The position numbers were made by a program, and so were the translations under genes. Of a stretch of 64,000 nucleotides of DNA, positions 37,850 to 46,888 are shown in pieces. The stretch is from positions 1-64,000 of the forward strand of contig NZ_JASHIE010000005.1 in NCBI RefSeq assembly GCF_030056655.1, in the 5' to 3' direction. Source of the stretch: Flectobacillus rivi (lineage in GTDB: Bacteria > Bacteroidota > Bacteroidia > Cytophagales > Spirosomataceae). The notes beneath the pieces are model-generated. The model searched no databases and was not told the origin of the DNA. It saw only the letters and a program-made list of their open reading frames with translations. Positions within the stretch are counted from its first letter, which is position 1. Each line of letters opens with the position of its first letter.

Positions 37850-39181
37850 ATGAAAAGATTATTAACATTTTTATCAACACTCTGTTGTTTGAGCTTTAAC
37901 CTACAAGCTCAGAACAAAACATCACCTAGCTCCTTGCAAGAACGGATGCAGTGGTTTCAGGACGGAAAGTTAGGTGTCTTTATCCACTGGGGTATTTATT
38001 CTGTAAAGGGAGTCGATGAAAGTTGGAGCTTTCACAACCATAAAATATCCTACAAAGACTATATGGCGCAGCTCAATGGATTTACGGCAAGTAAGTATAA
38101 TCCCGAAGAATGGGCTGCCTTAATTAAAGAGAGTGGCGCAAGATATGCTGTTATTACCACCAAGCATCATGATGGTGTAGCACTTTGGCCAACTAAAGAA
38201 AAACATTTTAGTACTGTAAAAAACACTCCTGCCAAAAGAGACTTGATAAAGCCCTTTTTTAATGCTCTTGAAAAACAGGGGATTAAAAAAGGTGCCTATT
38301 TTTCTTTAATTGATTGGAGTCATCCTGATTATCCAGCTATTTTGAGAGATAGTAATCGTTATAAAATGCAAGATGATTTGGCTCGCTGGGGGCGTTTCAA
38401 AACTTTTGCTCATAACCAAATAGATGAATTGTTGGCTAATTATAACCCTGACCTTTGGTGGTTTGACGGTGAGTGGGAACATAGTTCGAAGGAATGGGAG
38501 TCAGAAAAAATCAAAGATAAAATCTTGAAAGCTCAACCTTGGGCTATTGCCAACGACCGCCTCTTGGATTTTGGGCATTATGAAACTTACGAACAAACAA
38601 TCCCTCCTACCCGACCAAAGAAGTTTCCTTACTGGGAGGCTTGTATGACGTCTAATCTCAATTGGGGATATCACCCTGACGATACCAATTACAAAACCCC
38701 ATTTCAGGTTATCTCAATCTTTGCGGATGTGATTAGTAATGGCGGAGTTTACCTATTTGATATTGGTCCTAAAGAGGACGGTACAATTCCTGCCGAACAA
38801 GTTCATATTTTGAAAGAACTAGGGAAATGGAATAAGAAACACGAGGAGGCTGTTTTTGGAACCATTGCAGGTATCGAAGCAGGGCATTTTTATGGACCAA
38901 CTACGTTGTCTAAAGATTCTACTACTTTATATTTGTTTCTACAACCACAATCCTCGGGGCAAGTCATGTTGAAAGGATTGAACAATAAAATCAATAAAAT
39001 AAGGGTCGTAGGAACAAATTACGAACTAACTCATCAAGTACAAAGCAAAATGACTTGGGGTAATGTGCCAGGCATTGTATTCATTGATGTTCCTGCAAAA
39101 GTAAATGATACTTATATGACTGTATTAGCGCTAGAACTCGAAAAACCAATTAGTATTTATAAAAGTGATGGAGAGAAATAG
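37850..39181 (+). CDS. exported alpha-L-fucosidase, family GH29 (first copy)
   Basis: GH29 enzymes remove terminal alpha-L-fucose from glycans with retention. The 443 residues start with a signal peptide (MKRLLTFLSTLCCLSFNLQAQ). The catalytic domain shows GVFIHWGIYSV, the TTKHHDG loop and DLWWFDGEW with probable nucleophile Asp206; a short C-terminal beta domain follows. No SusC/SusD pair, sulfatase or regulator adjoins it, so it is not part of a typical polysaccharide-utilisation locus here. It shares family but little close sequence with the second GH29 gene at 59341. Confidence 0.92.
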   Translation: MKRLLTFLSTLCCLSFNLQAQNKTSPSSLQERMQWFQDGKLGVFIHWGIYSVKGVDESWSFHNHKISYKDYMAQLNGFTASKYNPEEWAALIKESGARYAVITTKHHDGVALWPTKEKHFSTVKNTPAKRDLIKPFFNALEKQGIKKGAYFSLIDWSHPDYPAILRDSNRYKMQDDLARWGRFKTFAHNQIDELLANYNPDLWWFDGEWEHSSKEWESEKIKDKILKAQPWAIANDRLLDFGHYETYEQTIPPTRPKKFPYWEACMTSNLNWGYHPDDTNYKTPFQVISIFADVISNGGVYLFDIGPKEDGTIPAEQVHILKELGKWNKKHEEAVFGTIAGIEAGHFYGPTTLSKDSTTLYLFLQPQSSGQVMLKGLNNKINKIRVVGTNYELTHQVQSKMTWGNVPGIVFIDVPAKVNDTYMTVLALELEKPISIYKSDGEK

Positions 39182-39256
39182 GGGCTAATTTGAAGATGTG
39201 TCAATTTGAAGATTTGAAAATGTGTTAATTTTCACTTTGAGACGATTATCAAAATA

Positions 39257-39457
39257 GGTATGAGTCATTCCTAATTAATTGATTTAATGTATGTTAAAGT
39301 TTGTTTCCTAACAGTTGAGACGTAATGATTGCGTCTCAATCCAAGTGAGATCTAGCATGGAGGTATAAAAAAGGCGTTCGAAAAACTTATTTCGAACGCC
39401 TTTTTTGATGAAAGCTTGGCGAATAATCTCAATTCCGAAATTCGAGATGACTTATGT
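39257..39457 (-). mobile_element. MITE-like palindromic element, copy B
   Basis: This ~200-bp element aligns, in reverse orientation, with copy A at 50291-50535. Shared blocks include AAGTCATCTCGAATTT at the end, GATTATTCGCCAAGC, a strong stem-loop, ATGCTAGAT, ACTTGG and GAGACGCAATCATT. The ends form an imperfect inverted repeat: TATGAGTCATTCCTAATT against CATAAGTCATCTCGAATT (read from the other side), 13 of 18 matching. It encodes no protein and lies between two convergent genes. Confidence 0.7.
39367..39406. terminator. stem-loop of element B, bidirectional terminator
   Basis: AAAAAAGGCGTTCGAAA pairs with TTTCGAACGCCTTTTTT around a 6-nt loop. A and T runs on both sides make it a terminator for the fucosidase gene and for the NifU-type gene. 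Confidence 0.8.
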
Positions 39458-39470
39458 CTGACTCAGTAAT

Positions 39471-39490
39471 AGACGTAAAGTATTACGTCT
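39471..39490. repeat. small palindrome near the NifU-type gene
   Basis: AGACGTAA-AGTA-TTACGTCT lies just outside element B. It resembles the GAGACGCAATCATTGCGTCTC palindrome of element A. Confidence 0.45.
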
Positions 39491-39538
39491 CTACGAGCCT
39501 TGATCATTCAAAACTCTGCATTCAAAACTCTACACTTA

Positions 39539-40132
39539 CTAGACTCCTTCAGCTACTACTTCTTTTACGTCAGGAACCATTCTTGTCAAAAGGTTTTCGA
39601 TACCAGCCTTCAAAGTCATCGTTGAAGAAGGGCATCCTGAGCATGAGCCTTGGAGTAATACCTTTACTGTGCCTTCGTTGAATGAGTGGAAACTAATAGC
39701 CCCACCATCTGACTCAACGGCAGGACGCACGTATTGGTCAAGAACAGCTTTGATTTTGATAACAGTATCTGAATCTGGCTCGCCCGAAGGATTAGTTTCG
39801 TGAGCTTTTATGGTTGATTGAGCAAAAACTTCTTTTTTATCCTCGAAGAATTTTTTCAAAAACTGCTTCAAGTTGAATAATTCATCTTCCCATTTAGTTT
39901 CTTCATCTTTCGTTACAGTCACAAAGTTGGAAGAAATGAATACTCTTTTTACAAAATCAAAACCAAATAACTCAACTGCTAAAGGAGAGTTTTTTTCTTC
40001 CGAAATTGCTTCTGAAGGTGTTGCGTAGTCGAAAGAAGCACCTTCTGGCGCCAATTCAAAGTTCAACACAAACTTCATTGAATTAGGATTGGGAGTTGAT
40101 TCTGTATAAATAAATATCTGAGATTTTAACAT
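39539..40132 (-). CDS. NifU/Nfu-type iron-sulfur cluster carrier protein
   Basis: The 197-residue protein has an Nfu N-terminal domain (YTESTPNPNSMKFVLN near the start) and a C-terminal NifU domain with the cluster-binding CxxC (Cys164 and Cys167 in GSCSGCPSST). It delivers Fe-S clusters to client enzymes in the cytoplasm. Domain order is that of Nfu1-like proteins, not of the E. coli NfuA type. Suf genes are not adjacent. Confidence 0.92.
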   Translation of the reverse strand: MLKSQIFIYTESTPNPNSMKFVLNFELAPEGASFDYATPSEAISEEKNSPLAVELFGFDFVKRVFISSNFVTVTKDEETKWEDELFNLKQFLKKFFEDKKEVFAQSTIKAHETNPSGEPDSDTVIKIKAVLDQYVRPAVESDGGAISFHSFNEGTVKVLLQGSCSGCPSSTMTLKAGIENLLTRMVPDVKEVVAEGV

Positions 40133-40619
40133 GATGCCTGTTTAGTTTGATTAGCTATTATGGTTGTTATAACAAAGGATGTCCAAAATTAGTTTGGAAA
40201 GTTTGATAATTGCGAATGCTTTCTTTCAAAAATTTGATTTTTGGTACAAATCCTATGGAATAATCTGATAATGAGACTATAGACTAATTACGGGTAGAAC
40301 GATTACTGAGCAGATCATTTATTGAATGATCAACTAAAATTTATACCTGCCAAAGGTTTTCTAAGTGCTTTTATACAGAGTGCTCAGACAAGTTAATGTA
40401 TTGTTAATGAGAATCTTTTCTATCAAAAGATGATATTTTATCGTATTTTTGTAAAGTTTTTTTCCTGAAAAAAGATACCTGATTTACAAGCACTCTGAGT
40501 TCAAATGTCGTTTTTTTGTTGGGAATCCCTTCATTAATGCCGAACTTAGTAGAGTGATTGTAGAAAATGAATGTTTTAAAGACATGAGTTTTCAAACCCT
40601 AAAAATTTAGCTGATACAA
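40133..40619. other. intergenic region between divergent NifU-type and mutL genes
   Basis: The region is AT-rich and without a credible gene. It holds a promoter candidate for the NifU-type gene (TAATTTTG, minus strand, 40184-40191), a possible -7 element for mutL (TATTTTTG, 40444-40451, far from the start) and a small GATCATT/AATGATC hairpin at 40313-40331. Confidence 0.45.
40184..40191 (-). promoter_or_regulatory. candidate -7 element for the NifU-type gene
   Basis: TAATTTTG on the minus strand matches TAnnTTTG about 52 nt before the start codon. Confidence 0.4.
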
Positions 40620-42539
40620 ATGTTAGATATAATTCAACTGCTTCCTGATTCGATTGCGAACCAGATTGCTGCTGGGGAGGTAGTTCAAAGACCTTCTTCT
40701 GTGGTGAAGGAGTTGTTAGAGAATTCTATAGATGCCGAAGCCACTCAGGTTCAATTGATTGTGAGAGAGGCAGGCAAAACCCTCATTCAGGTTATCGACA
40801 ACGGTAAAGGTATGTCCGAAACCGATGCTCGAATGTGCTTTGAGCGCCACGCTACTTCCAAAATCCGTACTTCCGACGATTTGTTTAAAATCCGTACCAT
40901 GGGATTTAGAGGCGAAGCTATGGCCTCAATTGCAGCGGTATCTCAGGTAGAGCTAAAAACCCGACGCAATACCGAAGAACTAGGTACAATGGTAAGAATT
41001 GAAGCTTCAGAACTAAAAGCGCAAGAGGCTATTTCGACACCTGAGGGCACTAATCTTTTGGTCAAGAACCTTTTTTACAATGTTCCTGCTCGTCGTAATT
41101 TCTTAAAGTCAAACCCTGTAGAGATGCGTCATATTATCGACGAGTTTCAACGTGTGGCTTTGGCTAATCCTGATATTGCTTTTTCATTGTACCACAACGA
41201 TGCCGAAATTTATAATCTGCCTTCTGGCAAATTAAGTCGCCGTATTGTGGATTTGTTTGGCAAAAGCTATCGTGAGCAATTAGCACCTTGCGAGGAGGAA
41301 ACATCGTTTGTCACAGTTCGTGGATTTGTGGGAAAACCTCAGTTTGCCAAGAAAACTCGTGGCGAGCAGTTTTTCTTTGCCAATAATCGTTTTATCAAAA
41401 ATAGTTATCTCAATCATGCGGTGATGTCGGCGTTTGAAGGATTGATGCCCGAAGGCTCACATCCTTTCTATGTTTTATTTATTGAGATAGACCCCGTTCA
41501 TATTGATATTAACGTACACCCTACTAAAACAGAAATCAAATTTGATGACGAGCGTACCGTTTATGCCATTGTGCAAGCTGCTGTGCGTAAATCGATGAGC
41601 CAGCATAATTTGGCGCCATCACTCGACTTTGATACCAATATCAATTACTCCAATCAGTTTTTTAGCTTTAATAATGCCCCTACTCCAACGTCTACGGCTG
41701 TTCCGAGCAAAATGAACCAAGCTGATTTTGACAGTGAAAGACCTTTTGCGAAGCCAGAAATGTCGCCTCGTGAAAAAAGCAATCTTTCAAATTGGAACAA
41801 ATTGTACGAAGGATTAGATAATACCGTTGAAAGTTTTGAGCAAAAAAGAGTGGAACAATCGTCTTTCAATTTTAGAAACGAAGAAGATTATCCAGAGACT
41901 CAACCTTTCACGCTCAAAAGCAAAGCCAATGATTTGTTGGAGTCTCGTCCACTACGCAGTTCTCAGGATTCAGACGCAACAACTTTCCAGATTCACAACC
42001 GATATATTATTTCTCAGGTAAAATCAGGCATGTTGTTGATTGACCAGCGTGCGGCTTACGAGCGTATTTTGTATGAGAAATTTGTACAATATCTTCAAAA
42101 AAATAATGGAACGTCCCAGCAATTGCTTTTTCCATCAACGATTAAGTTAACTCCAGCGGATTTCCATTTATTAGTCGAAATTCAAGACGAAGTTCGTAAT
42201 CTAGGTTTTGATTTAAGTGTCATTGGACATGATTCATTTATTGTTAATGGCATTCCAGCAGATTCGCCCGATGAAAATGAACAAGCTTTGATTGAAGGTT
42301 TATTAGAGCAATTCAAACGCAACGAATCGGAGTTACATCTCGACAGAGTTGAAAACTTAGCTAGGTCTATGGCAAAACGTTCAGCAGGAAGATTTGGCAT
42401 GTCACGTTTGTCAAACCAAGAAATGAATACTTTAGTCGAGCAACTTTTTGCCTCATCTAATCCAAGCTATTCGCCAAGCGGTGAGCTTACCATGAAGATT
42501 TTGGGATTAGCAGAAATAGCCAATATATTTCAAAAATAA
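40620..42539 (+). CDS. mutL: DNA mismatch repair protein MutL
   Basis: MutL links MutS mismatch recognition to strand incision. The 639 residues include the GHKL ATPase: ELLENSIDAEAT, DNGKGM, GFRGEAMASIAAV and the NVHPTKTEIKF segment near 300. A poorly conserved linker (about 340-430) precedes the dimerisation domain. The C-terminal endonuclease motif DQHAxxExxxxE appears as DQRAAYERILYE, with Asp475 kept but the histidine replaced by Arg477. mutS is not in the window. Confidence 0.96.
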   Translation: MLDIIQLLPDSIANQIAAGEVVQRPSSVVKELLENSIDAEATQVQLIVREAGKTLIQVIDNGKGMSETDARMCFERHATSKIRTSDDLFKIRTMGFRGEAMASIAAVSQVELKTRRNTEELGTMVRIEASELKAQEAISTPEGTNLLVKNLFYNVPARRNFLKSNPVEMRHIIDEFQRVALANPDIAFSLYHNDAEIYNLPSGKLSRRIVDLFGKSYREQLAPCEEETSFVTVRGFVGKPQFAKKTRGEQFFFANNRFIKNSYLNHAVMSAFEGLMPEGSHPFYVLFIEIDPVHIDINVHPTKTEIKFDDERTVYAIVQAAVRKSMSQHNLAPSLDFDTNINYSNQFFSFNNAPTPTSTAVPSKMNQADFDSERPFAKPEMSPREKSNLSNWNKLYEGLDNTVESFEQKRVEQSSFNFRNEEDYPETQPFTLKSKANDLLESRPLRSSQDSDATTFQIHNRYIISQVKSGMLLIDQRAAYERILYEKFVQYLQKNNGTSQQLLFPSTIKLTPADFHLLVEIQDEVRNLGFDLSVIGHDSFIVNGIPADSPDENEQALIEGLLEQFKRNESELHLDRVENLARSMAKRSAGRFGMSRLSNQEMNTLVEQLFASSNPSYSPSGELTMKILGLAEIANIFQK

Positions 42540-42549
42540 AATTTCCTCC

Positions 42550-42572
42550 AAGGCATCTTCAAAAGGTGCCTT
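42550..42572 (+). terminator. weak terminator of mutL
   Basis: AAGGCATCTT...AGGTGCCTT forms a 9-bp stem with one mismatch, followed by ATTTAT. Confidence 0.45.
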
Positions 42573-42584
42573 ATTTATATGTAT

Positions 42585-43616
42585 ATGAAAACGTCTAAAA
42601 TCGCTCTTGTTTTGCTAGGCATATTTGTTTTTTCTGGCGTAGGAGTTTATCTCAAATCTTGTCAAGAAAAATCTAGTTCAACAACCGAACAAGCAAGTAC
42701 CCAAACCCCAGCAGCCGATCAAGGGCTATTGCCAGCTGCTACCTTCAATGCAGATTCTGCTTATAAGTTTGTAGCAAAGCAAGTTGAATTTGGTCCCAGA
42801 GTTCCTAATACCAAGTCACACAAAGCTTGTGCGGCATGGTTAGCCGACCAATTAAAAGCTTACGGATGTCAGGTTATCAATCAAGACTTTGTAGCCACTA
42901 CTTACGATGGTAAAAAGCTTAATGCTGTAAATATCATTGGAACTTATAACCCTGGAGCAGCCAAAAGAATATTGTTGGCAGCACACTGGGATACAAGACC
43001 TATTGCAGATAAAGACACTAAAGATAAAGATAAGCCCATCGATGGAGCCAATGATGGTGCAAGTGGCGTAGGCGTTTTGTTAGAAATTGCAAGAGCTATT
43101 AAAGATGCCCAAAACAAACCTAACGTTGGTATTGACTTTATCTTATTTGATGCCGAGGACAATGGTGAGCCAAATGAGTACCGTGGCGATTCGGGCAATC
43201 AGGTATGGTGGTGCTTAGGTTCACAGTATTGGGCTGCTAACAAACACGTGCCGAATTATCAAGCATATTATGGTATCTTGTTGGATATGGTTGGTGCAAA
43301 GGGTGCTGTTTTTCCACATGAAGGATTATCGATGCAATATGCTCCTATCTTAACAAGAAGTATTTGGGATATTGCCTCAAGACTTGGTTATGGCAATTTA
43401 TTTATTGATGCCGATGGTGGTGCCTTAACCGATGACCATGCTTTTGTGAACGATATTGGTAAAATTCAAATGATTGATATTGTGGAGCTTCGACCAAACG
43501 ATCCTAAAACTTTTGGCTCATATCATCATACTCATAATGACAATATGAATGTAATTGATAAAAATACTTTAAAAGCTGTTGGTCAAACAGTTTTGACAGC
43601 TTTGTATCAAGAATAG
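42585..43616 (+). CDS. M28-family zinc peptidase or glutaminyl cyclase-like lipoprotein
   Basis: I prefer the second ATG (42585, MKTSKIALVLLGI). The 343 residues start with a hydrophobic signal and a lipobox-like YLKSC. The M28 metal site is visible: AAHWDTRP, DGANDGASGVGVLLE, LFDAEDNGEP, and late D-D-H and YHHTHND. These features fit both aminopeptidases and secreted glutaminyl-peptide cyclotransferases; the GANDGASG and DAEDNGEP forms lean to the cyclase-like subgroup. It is probably anchored in the envelope. It follows mutL at 45 bp. Confidence 0.87.
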   Translation: MKTSKIALVLLGIFVFSGVGVYLKSCQEKSSSTTEQASTQTPAADQGLLPAATFNADSAYKFVAKQVEFGPRVPNTKSHKACAAWLADQLKAYGCQVINQDFVATTYDGKKLNAVNIIGTYNPGAAKRILLAAHWDTRPIADKDTKDKDKPIDGANDGASGVGVLLEIARAIKDAQNKPNVGIDFILFDAEDNGEPNEYRGDSGNQVWWCLGSQYWAANKHVPNYQAYYGILLDMVGAKGAVFPHEGLSMQYAPILTRSIWDIASRLGYGNLFIDADGGALTDDHAFVNDIGKIQMIDIVELRPNDPKTFGSYHHTHNDNMNVIDKNTLKAVGQTVLTALYQE

Positions 43617-43640
43617 TGCTTTTCGAAGTATTTTGATGAT

Positions 43641-43680
43641 CCCAAAAAATGCAGATTCGTATTTTTTGGGATTTTTTTGT
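43641..43680 (+). terminator. terminator of the M28 gene
   Basis: CCCAAAAAAT...ATTTTTTGGG forms a 10-bp stem followed by ATTTTTTTGT. Confidence 0.8.
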
Positions 43681-43766
43681 GGATAAATGCAAAAGCCTTG
43701 CTTTGGACACTCGATGGATATAGATACTTTCCGTACCTTTGTGCATCTTTTTCAACCAACTACCAA

Positions 43767-44864
43767 ATGGAACAAACAGAACAATTAAAACTCGTATTTC
43801 TCAACGATGTACATGTCGCATTAGGAGCTAAAATGGTACCTTTTGCAGGATATTCAATGCCAGTTTTATATACCAACTTGATTCAGGAACACCTTGCTGT
43901 TCGTAATTCAGTTGGGGTATTTGATGTATCTCACATGGGGGAATTTGTGGTAAAGGGTGAGCGTGCGACTGAATTTTTACAGTATGTTACCTCAAATGAC
44001 GTAGCTGCTTTGTACGATGGCAAAGTGCAATACTCTTGCTTGCCAAACGATAAAGGTGGTATCGTAGACGATTTGTTGATTTACCGCCGTTCGGAAAACG
44101 AATACTTTGTGGTAGTAAATGCTTCTAACATCGAAAAGGACTGGAACTGGATGCAGAGCCACAATACTTTTGGTGTTGAGATGCAAAATATTAGTGATGG
44201 AATCAGTCTATTTGCTGTGCAAGGACCTAAAGGGGTAGCTACCATGCAAAAATTGACTGACCTTGACCTCGGTTCTATGGAGTACTATACTTTCAAAGAA
44301 GGTACAGTAGCAGGTATCGAAAACGTACTCATTGCCACAACGGGTTATACTGGTGCTGGTGGTATGGAAGTATATGTAAAAAATGAAGATGCAAAAACCA
44401 TGTGGGACGCTATTTTTGCAGCAGGAGCTGAATTTGGTATTGTGCCAGTAGGCTTAGGTGCTCGTGATACTTTGCGTACAGAAATGGGATATTGCTTGTA
44501 TGGCAACGATATTGATGATACAACCTCTCCTATCGAAGCTGGTTTGGGCTGGATTACAAAATTCAATAAAGAATTTGTGAACTCAGCTTTCCACAAACAA
44601 ATCAAAGAAAATGGTCCAACTAAGAAATTGGTAGCATTTGAAATGGTAGATCGTGGTATTCCTCGTCAGCATTACGAAATAATGGATGCAACTGGTAATA
44701 TCATTGGAGAAGTTACTTCTGGAACACAGTCGCCTTCGTTGAATAAAGGTATCGGATTAGGCTATGTAGCTAAGGAATTCAGTAAATTAGGTACAGAAGT
44801 TTATATCAATATCCGTAACAAATATTTGAAAGCTCAAGTGGTAAAATTACCATTTCTTAAATAA
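43767..44864 (+). CDS. gcvT: glycine cleavage system aminomethyltransferase (T protein)
   Basis: GcvT transfers the methylene carbon of glycine from the lipoylated H protein to tetrahydrofolate and releases ammonia. I use ATG 43767 (MEQTEQLKLVFLNDVHVALG), 365 residues; the longer frame starts inside the previous terminator. Family motifs: MVPFAGYSMPVLY, FDVSHMGEF, the TGYTGAGGMEVY block, and LGARDTLRTEMGYCLYGNDI. gcvH and gcvP are elsewhere. A perfect DnaA box (43679-43687) lies upstream. Confidence 0.95.
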   Translation: MEQTEQLKLVFLNDVHVALGAKMVPFAGYSMPVLYTNLIQEHLAVRNSVGVFDVSHMGEFVVKGERATEFLQYVTSNDVAALYDGKVQYSCLPNDKGGIVDDLLIYRRSENEYFVVVNASNIEKDWNWMQSHNTFGVEMQNISDGISLFAVQGPKGVATMQKLTDLDLGSMEYYTFKEGTVAGIENVLIATTGYTGAGGMEVYVKNEDAKTMWDAIFAAGAEFGIVPVGLGARDTLRTEMGYCLYGNDIDDTTSPIEAGLGWITKFNKEFVNSAFHKQIKENGPTKKLVAFEMVDRGIPRQHYEIMDATGNIIGEVTSGTQSPSLNKGIGLGYVAKEFSKLGTEVYINIRNKYLKAQVVKLPFLK

Positions 44865-44952
44865 GTCTTTCTGCACTAGGTCATTAGCTACAAGCCTAAT
44901 GCTTATTGCTTAAAGACTAAAGCATAATAATACCAAGTCAAAAACTTAACCT

Positions 44953-44988
44953 TTTCGAGCAAGAAGTCTTAGGGCTTTTTGCTCGAAA
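44953..44988. terminator. stem-loop between gcvT and the comB-like gene
   Basis: TTTCGAGCAA pairs with TTGCTCGAAA around a 16-nt loop, ending 14 bp before the next start codon. It may be a terminator or a leader hairpin. Confidence 0.45.
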
Positions 44989-45002
44989 CATTTTGTCCAA
45001 TC

Positions 45003-45707
45003 ATGAAAACCATTGATGTTTGTTTAACGCCAGAATTATTACATCTTCATAATATCGAAAACTCAATCGTAGTGGTTGTGGATATTTTCAGAGCTACCTC
45101 TTGTATGACAACGGCATTTGCCAATGGAGTGGGGTCTATTATCCCAGTTGCTACCATTGACGAATGTGTTGCCTATCAACAACAGGGCTATTTAGCTGCT
45201 GCTGAGCGCGACGGAAAAACGCCAGAAGGCTTCGATTTCGATAATTCGCCATTTAGTTATATGGTCGATAAAGTGAAAGATGCAACAATTTGTGTGACAA
45301 CTACCAATGGTACTTTGGCTATTACAAAATCAAAATCTGCGGTAAAAGTAATGGTTGGGTCATTCCTAAACCTAGGCGCATTGGCAACTTACTTGAAAGA
45401 CCAACAATATGATGTATTGATTTTGTGTGCTGGTTGGAAAGGCAAACCTAATTTGGAAGATACTCTTTTTGCAGGAGCATTAGTGGAGCGTTTGAAAGAG
45501 GAATTTATGATTGAGGAAGATTCTGCTTTGATGGCACTACGTCAATACCAGAATGCAAAGGATGATTTGCTATCTTATGTGGCATCTTCATCACACGTTC
45601 GTCGTTTACAAAGATTAGGTATCCAAAAAGATATTGCTTACTGTTTACAACATGACTTATATGACGTTTTACCTGTGCTAAGAGGTAATGCTTTGGTAAA
45701 TATGTAA
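45003..45707 (+). CDS. 2-phosphosulfolactate phosphatase family protein (ComB-like)
   Basis: ComB hydrolyses 2-phosphosulfolactate, the second step of coenzyme M synthesis in methanogens. Bacterial homologues such as this have an uncertain role, perhaps sulfolactate or another phosphoester. I use ATG 45003 (MKTIDVCLTPELLHL), 234 residues. Recognisable are VVVDIFRATSCMTTAF, the ERDGKTPEGFDFDNSP segment and TTTNGTLAI. No other sulfonate gene is near. Confidence 0.85.
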   Translation: MKTIDVCLTPELLHLHNIENSIVVVVDIFRATSCMTTAFANGVGSIIPVATIDECVAYQQQGYLAAAERDGKTPEGFDFDNSPFSYMVDKVKDATICVTTTNGTLAITKSKSAVKVMVGSFLNLGALATYLKDQQYDVLILCAGWKGKPNLEDTLFAGALVERLKEEFMIEEDSALMALRQYQNAKDDLLSYVASSSHVRRLQRLGIQKDIAYCLQHDLYDVLPVLRGNALVNM

Positions 45708-45775
45708 GGTATTTGTTAACAGTGTGTCAGGATATATTGTTGATAATATTGATGAAATATATTCAGTACTTGAGC

Positions 45776-45865
45776 GAATGAGTGATTGTTTTTAAAATAA
45801 ATATCACCTGTCCAAACGCAATCTTTTGCATCCAGGCAAGTGTGATAAATAACAATCACTCATTC
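45776..45865. repeat. inverted-repeat structure between convergent genes
   Basis: GAATGAGTGATTGTT (45776-45790) pairs exactly with 45851-45865, and inside it TATCAC (45802-45807) pairs with GTGATA (45842-45847). The centre has a short CGCAATC...TGCATCC stretch. It sits between the ComB-like and S41 genes and could be another small palindromic element or a bidirectional terminator. Confidence 0.6.
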
Positions 45866-45874
45866 TCAATTCAC

Positions 45875-46882
45875 TCAATTCAAGAGCGCCATTGCTTTTT
45901 CTAAAATTGTATCAATTTTAGCTGTCTCATCCTTTGTGGTAATGTTTACTCGATAATCGGGCATAACTCCATTCTCAATGTCTTCTTTTTTAGTGTTGGA
46001 AAATGCTACAGCCGAAAATCGATATAGCCAACCGTTGGGTAATTCTCCGCCAATAGGTCCAGCTCCTCCTCCTCCTGTAATATCGCCAACTAAAGTCACT
46101 TGACTTTGCTCTGCCATAGCCGAAGCAAACATATTGGCTGCACTAAACACTCGTCGGTTGGTTAGTACAATGATTTTTTTCCCATAAAACGAACCACTGG
46201 GTTCTACATATACAGGAGTATAGTCTTTAAAATCGTTGAGAGTTGCGCTATTTTTGCTTCTGGTATAACCTATTAGCTTTTTTTCCAAAATAAAGTGCTG
46301 CATAAGGCGCTTGATATTTTCTACCGAGCCACCGTTGTTATCCCTAATGTCAATAATTAATCCTTTGGTAATTACCATTTTATTAATAATACTGTTCCAC
46401 TCATCTTCATCTAAAGTAGTCGAAAAACTACCATAATAGATATAGCCTATATTTTCATTCAAAATAGTACTTCTTACTTTTTGACCATAACCAAATTGGA
46501 GGTACTGATTGGTTAAAATACTATCATTAAAATTATGGGCATAGCCTCTCAGCAAGCCTAAAGACGAATAATATGTGTAACTATATCGAGTATTGGGGAT
46601 TTGCAAATTGACATGACCATCATGAAGCTCATTCATCATTTGACTCACAATGGTAAAAAAGGCATCCTGAGTTAGTTGATCATTTACTTTTGGTCTGTAT
46701 TTGTCATAAATACTTTGCCAATTAATTCCTTTCAGTTCAAAGTAACAGTACTTATCTCTGACTGTTTTCCAGAGCAAATCAAAGTTTTCGGTAGGGGTAT
46801 TGGGTGGGTTAGGAGAAATAAAGAGCTTTTCACAACTCAAAAATGTGAATCCCAATAGTATTAATAGAATGAATTTTTTCAT
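45875..46882 (-). CDS. S41-family peptidase-like lipoprotein
   Basis: The 335-residue protein has a lipoprotein signal (FLSCEKL) and a tail-specific-protease (S41) fold: FDLLWKTVRDKYCYFE near the N-terminus, ELHDGHVNL, the LIIDIRDNNGG core and VLTNRRVFSAANMFASAMA with the probable nucleophile serine, then GGGGAGPIGG. No PDZ domain is obvious. Substrate is unknown. It follows the putative barrel gene by 6 bp on the same strand, suggesting an operon. Confidence 0.85.
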   Translation of the reverse strand: MKKFILLILLGFTFLSCEKLFISPNPPNTPTENFDLLWKTVRDKYCYFELKGINWQSIYDKYRPKVNDQLTQDAFFTIVSQMMNELHDGHVNLQIPNTRYSYTYYSSLGLLRGYAHNFNDSILTNQYLQFGYGQKVRSTILNENIGYIYYGSFSTTLDEDEWNSIINKMVITKGLIIDIRDNNGGSVENIKRLMQHFILEKKLIGYTRSKNSATLNDFKDYTPVYVEPSGSFYGKKIIVLTNRRVFSAANMFASAMAEQSQVTLVGDITGGGGAGPIGGELPNGWLYRFSAVAFSNTKKEDIENGVMPDYRVNITTKDETAKIDTILEKAMALLN

Positions 46883-46888
46883 AGAAAA

